Shown here: positions 21,831 through 33,945 of the stretch, one piece after another
Numbering within the stretch: the first letter of the stretch is position 1
How the letters are laid out: each line of letters opens with the position of its first letter
NCBI RefSeq assembly: GCF_963259705.1
Contig: NC_081851.1
Coordinates: forward strand, 60,100,855 to 60,164,854
Length of the DNA: 64,000 bases
Direction: 5' to 3'
DNA from: Myotis daubentonii
Taxonomy: Eukaryota; Chordata; Mammalia; Chiroptera; Vespertilionidae
The notes under the pieces: generated by a model
Told to the model about the DNA's origin: nothing
The model's input: only the letters and a program-made list of their open reading frames with translations
The model's database searches: none
Program-made: the position numbers and the translations under genes

Positions 21831-22898
21831 CCTGGTTCATAGTGAAGACTTAGGAAGAGCTACACAATGAGAAAAAAAGAAAAACTTGCTACCAACCCAA
21901 GTGGAAACTTGTAAAAGAATTTCCAATTTCGAATCCCACAATGTTCAATGTACTGTACAAAGGAAATTTCTGCCTAAAATGCATTTCCTTCAGCAGCCTC
22001 ACCGCTGCTGCAAGAGGATTTCCCTCTGTGAGCATGGATGCATTATCTGCAGCTGCCATCCGTCCTGTCTGTCTGCCCACAGGTGCCCAGGAGGCTGCAG
22101 TACTTCCAATTCATCAGACGAGCCTGGCAGGCCTGATGCTGCAAAGGCTGATTCCTCATGCCAAAAAGGCCCTCAGGCTCATGCGTGTCTATCTTCCTTA
22201 GAACGCTTATTGCTTCTGAAGAGTCTATATGTTACTAGGACAATCCAGCTAAATCACTGCCTCATAGATGAGGAAGCTTTTGGAGGTCAGTGAATAAGCT
22301 CCATGCCTACCGAGCAGCCAACTATTTGAAGGGCATCTAATCTCTCTGAACACTTCCCTTTTCTACACTTAACTGTTCATCTGAAACCCACCCACTGGGC
22401 CACTGCCATGCTTACCCCTCTTCCTGACTTCCTTCTGATAGGGTCTGTGGCTAGCAATGACCCATCAACTGAAATCTCCGAAGCCTCAGCCAGAAATTGA
22501 ACCAGCCAGAGCAAATGAAACATGGAAAACAGCAACGTTTTCTTTCTGAAAAAGTAAATGTCTGTATGTTTCCATATCCATTATGAGACTTAATGAAGTT
22601 CACAAATGCTTATGTTGCCGGCCTTCCTTACAGCTAGGAGTTATGACTCGTGAGACATTAGAGAAAGTCTGCTGTGAGGACTTCAATAAAAAGCAATATT
22701 CATCAGTGGCTTAGCCCTTCTCCTTTCCCTGTTATTCCTACCTTGAGTGCCATCATAATAGCTGGAGGATAGCAGTCATAAGGAAAAGCCAAAAAAATTT
22801 CAAGGACAGTGGCAGTAACATGATCGAGCCTCATGTCCAATAGTAGCTATCTATGACATCTTACCACCCAAGGATAATCAAGTCCTATCTGTTTAAAC
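21831..22898. other. Single-copy sequence, no gene seen
   Basis: The 135-codon plus-strand frame at 21886-22293 is Cys-rich but has no family I recognise and overlaps frames in two other registers. A MIR-like patch ('ctcatagatgaggaagc') ends it near 22285. I do not support it as a gene. Confidence 0.4.
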
Positions 22899-23100
22899 CA
22901 GCAAACTATGATCTTGAGCCAAATCTGGCCCACTTCCTGTTCCTGTAAATAAAGGTTTATTGGAATAGAGCAATGCCCATTCACTTACATTGTCTCTAGC
23001 TGCTATAACAATGGCTGAGTTGAATAGTTTCAATAAAGACCATGTCAATAGCCTTACATATTTACTATCTGGCCCTTTGCAGAAAGTTTGCTGACCTCTG
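22899..23100 (+). mobile_element. Old hAT-Charlie miniature element with target duplication
   Basis: Begins 'cagcaaactatg' and ends 'aagtttgctgacctctg', imperfect inverted ends. The interior words 'gtaaataaaggtttattgga' and 'tttactatctggccctttgc' are characteristic of a placental hAT-Charlie miniature family. Flanking octamers gtttaaac (22891-22898) and gtttaagc (23101-23108) match at 7 of 8 bases. Placental-age element, non-coding. Confidence 0.75.
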
Positions 23101-23149
23101 GTTTAAGCACATGTTGGTTAGCGTTCCTGTCAATTACAGCCAAGTAATT

Positions 23150-23245
23150 TTTCATTAATGTAATATCTCCAATACCTAACCCAGGGGCTAGCCCACAGAA
23201 AATGCTCAATAGACAGGTATCTGATGAATAGATGGGTCAATAATT
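23150..23245 (+). repeat. L2 3'-end scrap
   Basis: The words 'ctccaatacctaacccaggg', 'aatgctcaatagacaggta' and 'tgatgaatagatggg' fit the terminal part of L2 (ctccagtgcctagcacagtgc ... gtgctcaataaatatttgttgaatgaatg). Confidence 0.6.
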
Positions 23246-24149
23246 TGAGGTCAGTGACTATTTCTTCATTTTTTAAAAATCTATGCCAGGGCCAAGCAGT
23301 GCCTTACATAATGGATTTTTAACAAATATAGATTTTTGTTTAGTTGTGGATGTGAAAAATAACATTCAAAACAATTAGAGAAGAATTAAATACTAAACTG
23401 TGTGGACTTGAGTGTATCTGCTCTGAGAATGCTGAGCTATGTGTGTGGGCTAGTGCAATAAAATTAATTTTCATGGTGCAGCTGGGAATTTTGACAATTT
23501 TATTCTCTCAAAGTAACTACAGACAAATAACTCACATCATTTGACCATTAAAGAAGGGCTTTTAGAGACATATTACTCATGATGATTCAGGAGGACATCT
23601 CATAGGACTTCTGGTCCTAAGGATTTGACAAGGACTCTCTCGCAGCTTAAGAAGTTTGTTATTGTACTGGATAGAATTTATGGAAGAGGAGCTGACTGGG
23701 TAGAAATCTCACATGGGAGTTGGAAGGGGTTGGCAGGAGTCTAAGCACAAGGTAGAAAAGACCACGGCACATAAGAGTGTGGAACAGGGTTTAGCTTCCC
23801 CATTTGCTCTGGAATGCTGTCTTACTTCTAAGTAAAATCAAACAAGTACTGAATTCAGAATAATAATGAAATTTCCCACCTGATAAATACACTTATTCAT
23901 GGTCTCATATCTAATGGCCTATTCTTCTGAAATGATCAATGATTTTAAACCACAGCAAACCAAAGAACTATACTGTAAGCTTACTTTAGACTAGTCTGCA
24001 TGTAGGACGGTGTTTGCCAAAATCATCTCTTTACAGGGTATGCCTTAATCTAAAAGTTCAGGTAAATCCATCAATAGGCCAAAACTCTTTCACATTTTGA
24101 AGTGATTTCTGTCATAAAGAGAATGTGTTCAAATAAAGATTCCAATTTT
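23246..24149. other. Single-copy sequence, no gene seen
   Basis: Repeat-free, AT-rich sequence with no coding or RNA feature recognised. Confidence 0.4.
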
Positions 24150-24342
24150 AAAAAATATATTTTTATTGATTTCAGAGAGGAAGGAAGAGGGAGAGATAGA
24201 AACATCAATGATGAGAGAGAATCATTGATCGGCTGCCTTCTGCATGCCCCCCATTGGGGATTGTGCCCTTGACTGGAATCAAACCTGGAACCCTTCAGTC
24301 CACAGGCCGTCACTCTATCCATGAAGCCAAACTGGCTAGGGC
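24150..24342 (-). mobile_element. VES SINE, minus
   Basis: Minus-strand head 'gccctagccagtttggcttc' then a B-box-like 'ggtttgattccagtcaaggg'. The VES tail region 'aaaaatatatttttattg' lies at 24150-24168. The flanks 24136-24149 and 24343-24356 agree at 13 of 14 bases (aagattccaatttt against aatattccaatttt), marking the insertion. Non-coding Pol III SINE. Confidence 0.9.
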
Positions 24343-24705
24343 AATATTCCAATTTTGATACACCACTTGTTTCAAGAAGACTGGGAGCCCAATATTAAAG
24401 AGATTATTTAATCATGCCATCTTCACCAAGTGCTATGTGCAAAACTGCCAGAAACCTGAACTAAGAACCTCTTAACTCTCAACAAAGACAGTAAATGAAG
24501 AACACATTTCTGAGAATGTAACTGGATTTTTCCTGAACTGAGCCAAATTAAAGACTATAACAGATCCACTAAAAGTTGAGATGAATGAATGAGTCAGGAA
24601 ACCTAACCTGCAATAACTGAGCATATCAAGAGATAAAGTGTAAGGATGAAGAGCTGGCATATAAAACCCACATGCTGGTTGTACAATTTTGAGCTTGACT
24701 ATCTT

Positions 24706-24923
24706 TTTTAAAAAATATATATTTTATTGATTTTTTTACAGAGAGGAAGGGAGAAGGAGAGCCAGTAACATAGATGAGAGAGAAACATCGATCAGCCACC
24801 TCCTGCGTGCCTCCTACTGGGTATGTGCCCGCAACCAAGGTACATGCCCTTGACCGGAATCGAACCTGGTACCCTTGAGTCCGCAGGCCGACGCTCTATC
24901 CACTGAGCCAAACCGGTTAGGGC
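24706..24923 (-). mobile_element. VES SINE, minus, with 16-bp target duplication
   Basis: Minus-strand head 'gccctaaccggtttggctca' contains the A-box core. The B-box-like 'ggttcgattccggtcaaggg' and the A/T-rich 3' tail at 24706-24730 are intact. The flank tgagcttgactatctt occurs at 24690-24705 and again at 24924-24939, a perfect 16-bp target-site duplication. This is one of the best preserved, hence youngest, VES copies here. Confidence 0.95.
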
Positions 24924-24939
24924 TGAGCTTGACTATCTT

Positions 24940-25289
24940 AAACCCTGCCCTTGCTTGATCAGCTGGAACCCTTAAAAGGAAGACAAAAACAAGACTCTGT
25001 GAGCCTGTGTCTTTAATACTTAAAATCCTTAAGTCATTAGGGGGTCCAGTTATGGGATTTCTATATTCTCTTTCCTTGAAAGAATTCCAAACAATGCATA
25101 TAGCATTGGCCAATACAGGCTTTTTAGAGAACATGTATCTATGATGATTCAGAAAAAAAAAAAAAATCTCAAAGGATTTATGATCCTAAGCATTTGATAA
25201 GGAGTCAAATGCATCTCAAGACTCTGATACCGTGGGGTGCTCAGGGTGTTTGCCTTTTCACCCTTTGTTCTAGTTCCAGAGGACATTGT
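24940..25289. other. Single-copy sequence, no gene seen
   Basis: No repeat family or gene recognised. Confidence 0.4.
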
Positions 25290-25400
25290 AAGAAAGATGA
25301 AAAGAGCACAGTACTAAAATCAAGACCTGAATCCTGGCCAAAACTCTGCCTCGAATAGTGTATGGCTTCAGTTAAGTCTCCTAGCCTTTGTGTCTTAATT
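25290..25400 (-). repeat. MIR SINE fragment, minus
   Basis: The order 'agagcacagtactaaaatcaagacc', 'aaactctgcctcgaatagt' and 'taagtctcctagcctttgtg' is the complement of the MIR head through the 'cttaacctctctgtg' region. Confidence 0.6.
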
Positions 25401-25589
25401 ATGTGGGTTTTTTGTGTGGTTTTTTTTTTGTAAAATAAGTGTTCAGAGCTCTGATGTCCTTTTAGCAATATGGGCCCTGACAGCCCCCCAAGATCATGCA
25501 GTGATTTTTATTCTGGATTGTAACTGCTTTAACATCACTCTGTAGAAATCATTTTAAAGAGAGCACATTTGGGAAGGTGGCCGGATGTA

Positions 25590-25810
25590 ACAGAAAGCTT
25601 TTGTATTTCGAGTCAGGTAGACCTGAGCTGACAGCTAAAAGAGCTGCTCTACATACTGTAAACACAGTGTGTGAGAGACATCAGGCAGGTACTCCATCTC
25701 TATGAACCTCATTATAAGGGTATTGTGAGAATTACATGAAGCGACATATATAACCCGTGTGGTGAGATGCCTGATAAATGTCAGGTACTCAGTTAATGTT
25801 AGTTCCGTAC
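25590..25810 (-). repeat. MIR SINE, minus
   Basis: The words 'cagaaagcttttgtatttcg', 'ctctatgaacctcattataa', 'gggtattgtgagaattacat' and 'gtcaggtactcagttaatgt' follow MIR complement order. Diverged but nearly full length. Confidence 0.65.
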
Positions 25811-26176
25811 TCTTTACCCCACTGATTAAAGATGGGAAGAGAGGTAAGAGACAGGCCAGAGTTTAAAGTAACTGGGGGTTTGACCAAGAGTAACTAGGAG
25901 GACAGGGAATAAATAGAAATGAAAACTTTATTAGAATAAAATGGTTTGAAAGTAGAGTTCAGTTCTTAGAATATCAATATGAGATAAAAGCTAAACAACC
26001 CAGAAAAAATGTCCAGTAGGCATTTTTGAATGTAGAATGCAAGACTTATAAGAAATGTAAGAGAAGGAGATAGAAGATGAGTATAATTCATCACTGACTC
26101 CCTAGAGCCAAGTTTTTCAAATGTTGACTATAAGCCATCTTAAGAAATACATTTGGTATTTTCTACTGCTCCTTGT

Positions 26177-26222
<46 letters not shown>

Positions 26223-26314
26223 AGGCATATGATAGTAACAAATTTTCCATTAAAAAGTTGTAGCTTTTCAACATGAGATATGAGATACAGTTAGATATTT
26301 TCAATTATATTGTA
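25811..26314. other. Single-copy sequence with an (AG)n tract
   Basis: No gene seen. The only structure is a pure AG microsatellite at about 26178-26220. Confidence 0.6.
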
Positions 26315-26708
26315 CCAGAGGCCCGGTGCACAAATTTGTGCACCCATGGGGTCCCTCGGCCTGGCCTGCAGGATTGAGCCGAAACAGGCTCTCTGACATC
26401 CTCTGAGGGGTGCTGGGTTGTAAGAGGACATAGGCCAGGCCAGGGGACCCCACCGGTGCACGATTAGGGCTGGGGATGGATGTGGGAGGGCTCCAAAGCG
26501 TGTCCAGCCCATCTCGCTCAGTCCCAATCAGCCAGACCCCAGCAGCAAGCTAACCTACCAGATGGAGCATCTGCCCCCTGGTGGTCAGTGCATGTCATAG
26601 AGAGCGGTTAAGCAGCCTTAGCATATCATTAGCATATTACGCTTTGATTGGTTGAATGGCCGACCGGAGGACTGGACACTTAGCATATTAGGCTTTTATT
26701 ATATAGGA
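26315..26708 (-). mobile_element. HeliBat Helitron, complete non-autonomous copy
   Basis: On the minus strand the element starts TCCTATATAATAAAAGCC (from 26708) and ends with a GC-rich hairpin followed by CTGG (26318-26315). It sits between A and T of the host, as expected for Helitrons. The palindrome GTGCACAAATTTGTGCAC (26326-26343) is the 3' hairpin of HeliBat. No inverted repeats or target duplication are present, which also fits rolling-circle transposition. It encodes no Rep/helicase and is 394 bp long. HeliBat amplification is known from vesper bats. Confidence 0.92.
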
Positions 26709-26896
26709 TTCTATTCTATTTTTTTCTGTTTCATCATGGAGGAGGGGCATAAAATCCTGGTTACAACCCTAAGTTGATTCCATGACCCAATAATGAGTTG
26801 AAAGCTATAATTTGAAAAACACTGTTTTGGAGGCTATGGAGTCATAATTTATAGCTATTATCCAAACCATCCAAGTTAAGAACTCTACTTTTTTCT

Positions 26897-28075
26897 GATA
26901 TGTCTCCTCAGGCAAAAGAAACAAAAGAAAAATTAAACAAATGGGACTACATCAAGCTAAAAAGTTTTTGCACAACAAAGGAAACCATTCACAAAATGAA
27001 TGGGAGAACATATTCACCAATGATACATATGAAAAGGGGTTAATAGCCAAAATTAATAAAGAACTTACAAAACTCAACACCAAAAAAAAAAGCAAACAAT
27101 TCAATGGAAAATTGGACAAAAGACCTGAGTAGACATTTCTTCAAAGAGGGCAGACAGGCGGCCAATGGACAGTCATATGAAAAGATGCTCAATGTCACTA
27201 ATCATCAGAGAAATGCAAATTAAAACCACAATAAGATATCCCCTCACACCTGCCAGAATGGTTACCTCCAGTAAATCAACAAACAAGTGTTGGTGGGGAT
27301 GGAGAGAAAGGGAACCCTCCTGCGCTTTGGGTGGGAATGCAGGCTGCTGCAGCCACTCTGGAAAATAGTATGCGTTTCCTCAAAAATGTTAAAATGGGAC
27401 TGCCTTATGACCCAGCAATTCCACTTCTGGGAATACATCCAAAGAAACCTGAGACATGTGCGTCCCTATGTCCATTGCAATGTTATTTACAATAGCTAAG
27501 ATTTGGAAGCAGCCCTAGTGCCCATCAGTAGATGAGTGGATAAAAAAGCTATGGTAAGCTATGATATATTTACACAATGGAATACTACGTGGTCTTTAAA
27601 AAAAAAAAAGAAACAAAGTCTGACCTTTTACAACAGCATAGTGGGAAGTGGAGAGTATCATGCTAAATCGAAGAAAGGTAAGTGTTATATGAGTTCACTT
27701 ATATGTGGAATCCAATGACTAAAATAAACAAAATAGCAAGAGACTCATAGATAAAAAATCAGACTGAAAGCTGTTACAGGGGAAGGTGGTTGGAGGGCTG
27801 GGTGAATAAGGGGAAGGATTAAGGGAAAAAAAACTCATTTCATGGACACAGACAACAGAGTCATGATTACCAGAAGGAAGCGAGGGTGGGGGTGATAAAA
27901 GAAGGTCAAGTGGAGGGTCGGGGGAACAAATGGTGATGGAAAGAGACTTGATTTTGGGTGGTGAACACACAATACAATATACAGATGATGTATTATAGAA
28001 TTGTACACCTGAAATCTATATAATTTCAGTGTCAATTTGTAAAATTGCATAATAAAGCTTATATATACTTTCAGT
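26897..28075 (+). repeat. L1 3' end with ORF2 C-terminal remnant
   Basis: Starts near 'tgtctcctcaggcaaaagaa' (5'-truncated). It passes through the ORF2 C-terminal coding remnant (about 26930-27510; words such as 'gaaacattcacaaaatg'-type and 'ccagcaattccacttctggg'). The 3' UTR ('acaatggaatactacgtgg', 'acttatatgtggaatcc') then runs to 'gtacacctgaaatctatata' and aataaag near 28060. Frames are broken by indels, so ORF2p cannot be made. Laurasiatherian L1, intermediate age. Confidence 0.9.
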
Positions 28076-29336
28076 ATAATATGGTTGGTTAATTGGATTT
28101 TGCCACCATACTTTAACTAGAGCCTACTGCTTATAAAACAATTAATAAGCTAATTCTATTTTCTTCCGTCTCCCTTTCCCTCCTACTTCTCAGTTGCTTT
28201 GTTTATATTTTGTCACAAAAACATATAACACTTATACTTTCCACTTCCACTCTCATCCCCACATTTTTATTCTTATATCTACATTTACATACTGAAATTT
28301 TCACCTGAATTTTAGGATTTTCAGCAAAATCCTTTGAAATTTTCCCAATCATCTCTTGGTTGGGTGACTCTGACACTGACAAAATTAATCAAATAATAAA
28401 CATATTTAATTAATTTTGCTGTATAAATGTTATTCTGAAACTATGTTGCTGATATTTTATTTTCCTTAAACTATATTAGTGGCAAAGTACCAACTCTATC
28501 TCTCCTTCCCACCCACTTCTCCCAGGATAAAAAATTCTAAATCCATGGTAATATCCCTTTCACTTTGAGTATCCCAATTGGAAACAATGCCATTAAGAGC
28601 AACAAAAACATACCACATGTAAAAAAAAAAAAAGTCTTTCCAAAGACCTTTTAATAACATTCCCACTGGAGTATTTAGATATAATCAGCATTTAATCCAA
28701 TCTTTGTAAAACCTATAACCTTAATAATGATATTCAGTGCTGGCATTATCCCCAGTCAACTACACTTCTATTTATTCATTTGATGTCTTAACATTTAGTT
28801 GAATTATCTAACAAAAACACCCCAAGATAAAGAATAGAGTAATTATATAAACACTTGGAGCAGAACAATTATAAAGCAAGAGCAGTTAGCATTTAGCCTG
28901 GTTAGAGAGCTCATCTGCATATGCGTCTATCCGGAGGTGCAGGCCTGGTGGCTTTTACTATCTGTTCTGTTATGTTCTTCTTTGATTCGGCATGTTTATT
29001 AGTTTTCTTTAATTAGACGCCATAGAACGCTTTTTCTCATTTAAGTGTCAACACTCATACGCATCTACACTAATTTCGCTTCAGAGATATGCCCAGGAGC
29101 CTTGGAAACATAGGTGGGGTGTAAGAGAGGACACTTTGGACATCAACAGGGAAGAAACACTTGGGGGAATTTGTCTGGAGATAGATCTTTTGTGCCTTTG
29201 GGAGGCACAAGGTCTTAGATTACATTCCTAAATTGGCCTTCAACCACATGTACATTAGGTCATCAGGAAAATCTCCAGCACTTAACTGTAAATGAAAACA
29301 CCATGTAATTTTAGAAGCTCTTTTTGCAGTTCTGGG
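28076..29336. other. Single-copy sequence, no gene seen
   Basis: AT-rich and free of recognised repeats. Nothing coding is supported. Confidence 0.4.
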
Positions 29337-29539
29337 TCCTCTTTTAAATAAATATTGATTTTTAGAGAGAAAGGAAGGGAGAGAAATAGAGATAGAAACA
29401 TCAATGAGAGAAAAACATCATCTATCAGCTGCCTCCCGGGGAATGAATCCCCAACCTGGGCACGTGCCCCAACTGGGAATTGAACTGGTAACCTCTTGGT
29501 TAATGGGTTGACACTCAACCACAGAACCATGCTGGCCTG
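29337..29539 (-). mobile_element. VES SINE, minus (alternative tRNA-head subfamily)
   Basis: Minus-strand head 'caggccagcatggttctgtg' then a B-box-like 'ccaattcccagttggggcac' complement and the body with 'gaaacatcaatgagagaaa'. The head differs from the gccctaaccgg type, resembling the ggctggcgtggctcagtgg VES head. Flanks share tgggtcc with changes, so the insertion is old. Confidence 0.8.
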
Positions 29540-29575
29540 TTTGGGTCCATGTCTTTAGCCTAAACCAGGGGTCCT

Positions 29576-29775
29576 CAAACTACGGTCCACAGGCCACATG
29601 CAAATACAAATATTGTATTTGTTCCCATTTTGGTTTTTTTTTTTACTTCAAAATAAGATATGTGCAGTGTGCATAGGAATTTGTTCATAGTTTTCTTTTT
29701 AAACTATAGTCCAGCCCTCCAATGGTCTGAGGGACAGTGAACTGGCCCCCTGTTTAAAAAGTTTGAGGACCCCAA
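29576..29775 (+). mobile_element. hAT miniature element (CAGGGGTCCTCAAAC family)
   Basis: Starts 'caggggtcctcaaactacgg' and ends 'aaagtttgaggacccc', imperfect inverted ends. The interior 'gtgcagtgtgcataggaatt' and 'agggacagtgaactggcccc' are recognisable internal segments of a widespread tetrapod hAT family. The last three bases at the right end are altered, so the target octamer is not clean. It is an internally deleted copy. Confidence 0.8.
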
Positions 29776-31599
29776 ACGGAAATCTTTAAGAAAGAGCAAT
29801 TTCTCTGAACTTACTAGTATTTTCTCAATATTCTTTCACATCTTTCCTTTTCTTTTTTTCCACCTTCTTCTTACACAGAAACCATAAATATATTTTCCCT
29901 GAACCTACTTGCTTAGGTACTTGACAGCTTGACTCAGTTCCCAGGAAGAAGTGCTTTCGATTCATGTGAGCCTAAATCACTTGCTTTAAAATATCACGTT
30001 TTTTAAGAATATGCCACTTGAGTTCAAGTGAAAACCAGGAATATTTCATGCAGTTTGATAAAACTAAAATTCTCTTTGGGAGAAAGAAAAAGATCTTGCC
30101 ACTGTAGAACGTTGTTCTACGATGTAAGGAACTGAACAGACTCAGGGTCAGAACATGTCAGAAGGTGAAGTTCTAAACACAGGCCACAAAAGTATCGAGA
30201 TGTATGTGATCGACCAGGTTCACCGTCCATCCCATTCACTGAAGATGCCCTAAAATAAGGAGAGGAAACGAAAACCTTAAAGGCAGAGACACATTCCCTT
30301 GTCATATACCCCAAGAGTTTCAAGGACATTTTATGAACTTAAATCTTGACGAGGTGTTTAGTGCACAAAGGGGACATAAATGACTCATTCTCAGTGATTC
30401 AGTCTCATTCTCTTTTAAAAAAATTTAAACAGCATGTAATTTCCAAGGGTCAAATTATGTGACCAATTTTTCCATGACATGTATTCAGCAATTCCTCAGC
30501 AGTTAAAAGTGTTCTGGGAGGAAGAGTGTGAGAGTAATATGCTAGTATTTTTATATTGAGATACCTTTTTCTAAAATAGCTAGAATTTCTTTATGAATAA
30601 TTATTCTCAAGGTTTTCTGACAGGGGATCTTCAGCGCTCTTCTCCGGTCTGGATGAAAAGAGGCTCACAAAGGCACCTAGAGTGAGCATGGCGTCTGAAT
30701 CACCAGGACAAGACGCGCACTTCAGTGGAAAGAACTACATTTGGGGGGTGCGGGGGAGGCAGGCATATGACACCCAGTAAGACAAGGACATTTTTGCCAA
30801 AAACAGAAAGGTTGAAAAGATGCCAAGAGGCCTGAGGCCCATTGGACATCATAGCAGATAAATCTGTCATGATGTAGTTTTTATCATCACTCTTTCAGGC
30901 CTAGTTACTGGAGACTCAGAAATGAATACATCCTGACTGATAGGTACACAATAATTAAATTCACTTGAGACTTGTAAATAAACCAGAAGGCCGGTTTATG
31001 AAATTTCCATCATGAGTGTGAAAGCCATGGACGTTCAAGAGAGGACCTGCCCAAAGACCCTTGGGATCTGCCATAGCATCTGAGCCAAAGGCTAAGCTCT
31101 TAACCCAGCAGCCCCCATCAATTACTGAACACAGCACTGAGCAGGGATACTGTGGCCTGGAAATTTCTACCCAATTCAGACTCGTCTATGGGCAAATGTA
31201 CTAGAACTCCCTTGAATTTCACAAATGGCACCAAAGTCTAAGGTTCCTCCTACCCAGTGTTCCTTCTTTTTCCCTCTCCTATCACAAGTGTGAGACCTAC
31301 ATTGCAGACTGAAGCCTCTCCCCACCATCTCCTGTTCTCCTTTATCTCATATAGACATCACCCCCAATAAATCTATGTTACTTCTAACTCTTTCTTGGCA
31401 TCTGCTTCCCAGAGGACTTGACTGTCCCAAGGAGCTATCCCCCTTTCTGTAATGAAAATGTTATATCTGTATAGCATTGTACTTGTCTTGCTATCAAGGT
31501 AATAGAAGAGCTCAATCAATTGGAAATCTCTTGCGTGTAGCAATAAGATGTGGTTGTTTGTTTCTTTGAACTCTATCCTGCAATCGTTCTGATGTTTCA
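29776..31599. other. Single-copy sequence, no gene seen
   Basis: No gene, RNA or secure repeat seen. Minor purine-rich and G-rich patches occur near 30750. Confidence 0.4.
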
Positions 31600-31930
31600 G
31601 TTCTCTCGAATTTACCGTGCACTTTCTTCCCTCTTCCCCAACCTTGACCTGCCTTGGTTCTATTCACTCTTCAGGCTCAAGAACAGATCAGTATCTGTCT
31701 TTCCAAGAAGCCTTCTCTGACTTGGCCTCACCTATGGCGTTGGTGGATTGTTTCAGAGGGGTTGTACATTTATCCCTTTTGAACCAATTACACTATATTA
31801 TCTGAAAATTACATGGCTACTTACCTCACTAGACGACTATCTTGTGAGCAGGAACTGTATCTTATATGCCTGTGTATCCCCAGTACTATGCTCTGTATCT
31901 CGCATTAATTAGTGTTTAATAAATGAATGA
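31600..31930 (+). repeat. L2 LINE 3' end
   Basis: The order 'ccaagaagccttctctgact' (ccaggaagccttccctga), 'gagcaggaactgtatctta', 'gtatccccagtactatgctc' and 'tgtttaataaatgaatgat' is the L2 3' end in plus orientation, reaching the terminal tgaatga repeat. Confidence 0.8.
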
Positions 31931-33410
31931 TGTGGGAGGCTTATGATTTTGGAATGACAGCAGAGTAAGATAACTTGAAAACCCTCCCACGACAAACACC
32001 TACAAATACTCTCTGAAACATAAGAAACATTCTTTAAGATCCATAGCTAAGCTTACAATGGAGTTGGGGAATTCCCAAACATCCGAAATGAAGGCAGCAC
32101 TGAAAACCAGACAAATGTGTTCTAATGTTTCAGCAGGCCTATGAGATGAGTGAGAGGTGGAGGGTAGCAATCCTGGTAAGCTAGGATTGGGCTCCAGTGT
32201 CCACGCAGAAACAGGAGATGAGGCCTTGCCAATGTGGAATGAAGAAGTGGGACTGAGTTGGGACTTTTGGAGGGCTACTATTTTACTGTAAATTCTGCTG
32301 AAAAAAAAATAAATTCCCAGCAGCACTGAGAGATGAGAATAAAATTTATCTTTCTCTGTCAGGCTCTAGATAGAAACAAACAAAAATTTTCTATAAATTT
32401 AAAACCCAGGCCTGTACTTCCTTGGTTTAGTTTCAAATTCGTATTGCCTCAGATTTTCCAGATCAACAAACTAACAGAAACTAATTTCACACTCAAGACA
32501 GCCCTAGAGTATTTGTCTAGAATACATGCAAAAGCTGCCCTGGAAGGTCTCAGCCTCAACCTGAGTTACAGCTTTCCATGTATAAATCCACACTGTGATC
32601 TCTAGAGGCAGCATAAGTATTCCCAAAATTTTGGCTGATAATATGAAAAACTGAAAGAAAATACGTTTTACAAGTATTAAATACAGTAATGAAAGAATCA
32701 AATTCCTAAGGAAAGAATAAGACACCATAAAAAATAATGGATAATAAAATCCTTGAATATGACTATGATAAAATTCAGTAGTAGAACTTTAGCTAACATT
32801 ATGCATCATTAAAGAAAAGATCGATGTTATAAAGAAATAAAAAGTCAGAAGCCTAAGAAGAGAATGAGACATTATATAAAAAAATAAAAGGAAAATTAAA
32901 CAAATCACCTATATAATGCCTCAAAATAAAAAATATATAGGCATTGAAATTAAAAAACTAGAAGACAGATTAGTATCAAATTAAACACTGTAAGAGAGAC
33001 TTAATAACTGGAAGATAGGTCTGAGGAAATACAAAATGAGATGGAGAAATAAAGCACTGGAAAGTATTATAAAATGTTAAGAGGCATGGAAGGGAAATGA
33101 ATAGTCCTAATTTACATCTAGAAGATGAGAGGTCATTTCAAGGAAGTAATAGCTGGCTATGCGCTAGAATGGGAAAAGGTCACTTTGAATCATAGTGAGT
33201 CTCAAGACGAATACGATAAACCCACACCTAGACACTATATAGTGAAATTGCAGAAAACAAATGCAAAGAGAAAAATCTTAAGAGTAACCAAAAAAAGGGG
33301 GGAAGGGTAAAATTCCTTAAAAAGCAGCAACAATTAGATTACGAGCAGACTTCTGCTTAAGAAAAGGAACCAGAATAAAATCTTGATTGAATGAATTTTT
33401 AAAATAGAGT
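31931..33410 (+). repeat. Old HAL1 (half-L1) fragment
   Basis: Begins 'gtgggaggcttatgattttgg', close to a HAL1 5' end. It runs through 'caaacacctacaaatactctct' and ends with ORF1-like A-rich coding remnants ('gtgaaattgcagaaaacaaatg', 'aaaatcttaagagtaacc'). ORF1 is heavily decayed. HAL1 elements are ORF1-only L1 relatives. A fragment of an old L1 5' region is an alternative. Confidence 0.55.
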
Positions 33411-33739
33411 TTTATTTAGGCCAAAAATAACAAAGGGTTTATTTTGTATGCCCTTTACCATCACCTAGTTATGTCTTCCTGGGAGGGTTGTTATGTCCAT
33501 TCAGTCTCAGTGGGGGGGTGGGGGGGGGAATCTATCCATTATTACTCTGTCATTGTCAGGAGGGCAAGTAAAGCTCCAGTATGTACATGCGATCCACCCA
33601 AGATCCAGGCCATAGTGAGGCCCAGGGAAATATTACTGCCCCACAGACGAGGTGGCAACGCCAGGATATTTCTATAAAATTTTTATTCTCTTGAAAACAG
33701 CCTATGAATTAAACTCTAATTCAAATCCTAATGGTTGAG
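33411..33739. other. Single-copy sequence with G-runs
   Basis: Two adjacent G-runs at 33512-33528, otherwise unremarkable. No gene. Confidence 0.4.
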
Positions 33740-33945
33740 ATTCATTGAGTGTTTAAATGAATCAGGTGAGGACCTGTATTAAACACTTCACGTATATTAT
33801 TTTATTCTCCGTCTCCATTTTATAGAGATGGAGACTGAGGCTTCGTCTAGGGTCGGCTGGACGAGTCCAGGGTTGAAGAGCTAGCAAGTGCTGGAGGCAG
33901 GATTTGACAGGACGAAGATGAAGTCTGGCTCCAGCTGCATATTGG
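33740..33945 (+). repeat. MIR SINE
   Basis: The words 'attgagtgtttaaatgaatc', 'ctccattttatagagatgga', 'gactgaggcttcgtc' and 'agctagcaagtgctggaggc' follow MIR plus order. Confidence 0.75.

Noticed and set aside
21886..22293. 135-codon Cys-rich plus-strand frame
   Set aside because: No family resemblance, overlapped by open frames in other registers, ends in MIR-like sequence and has no splice or promoter context.
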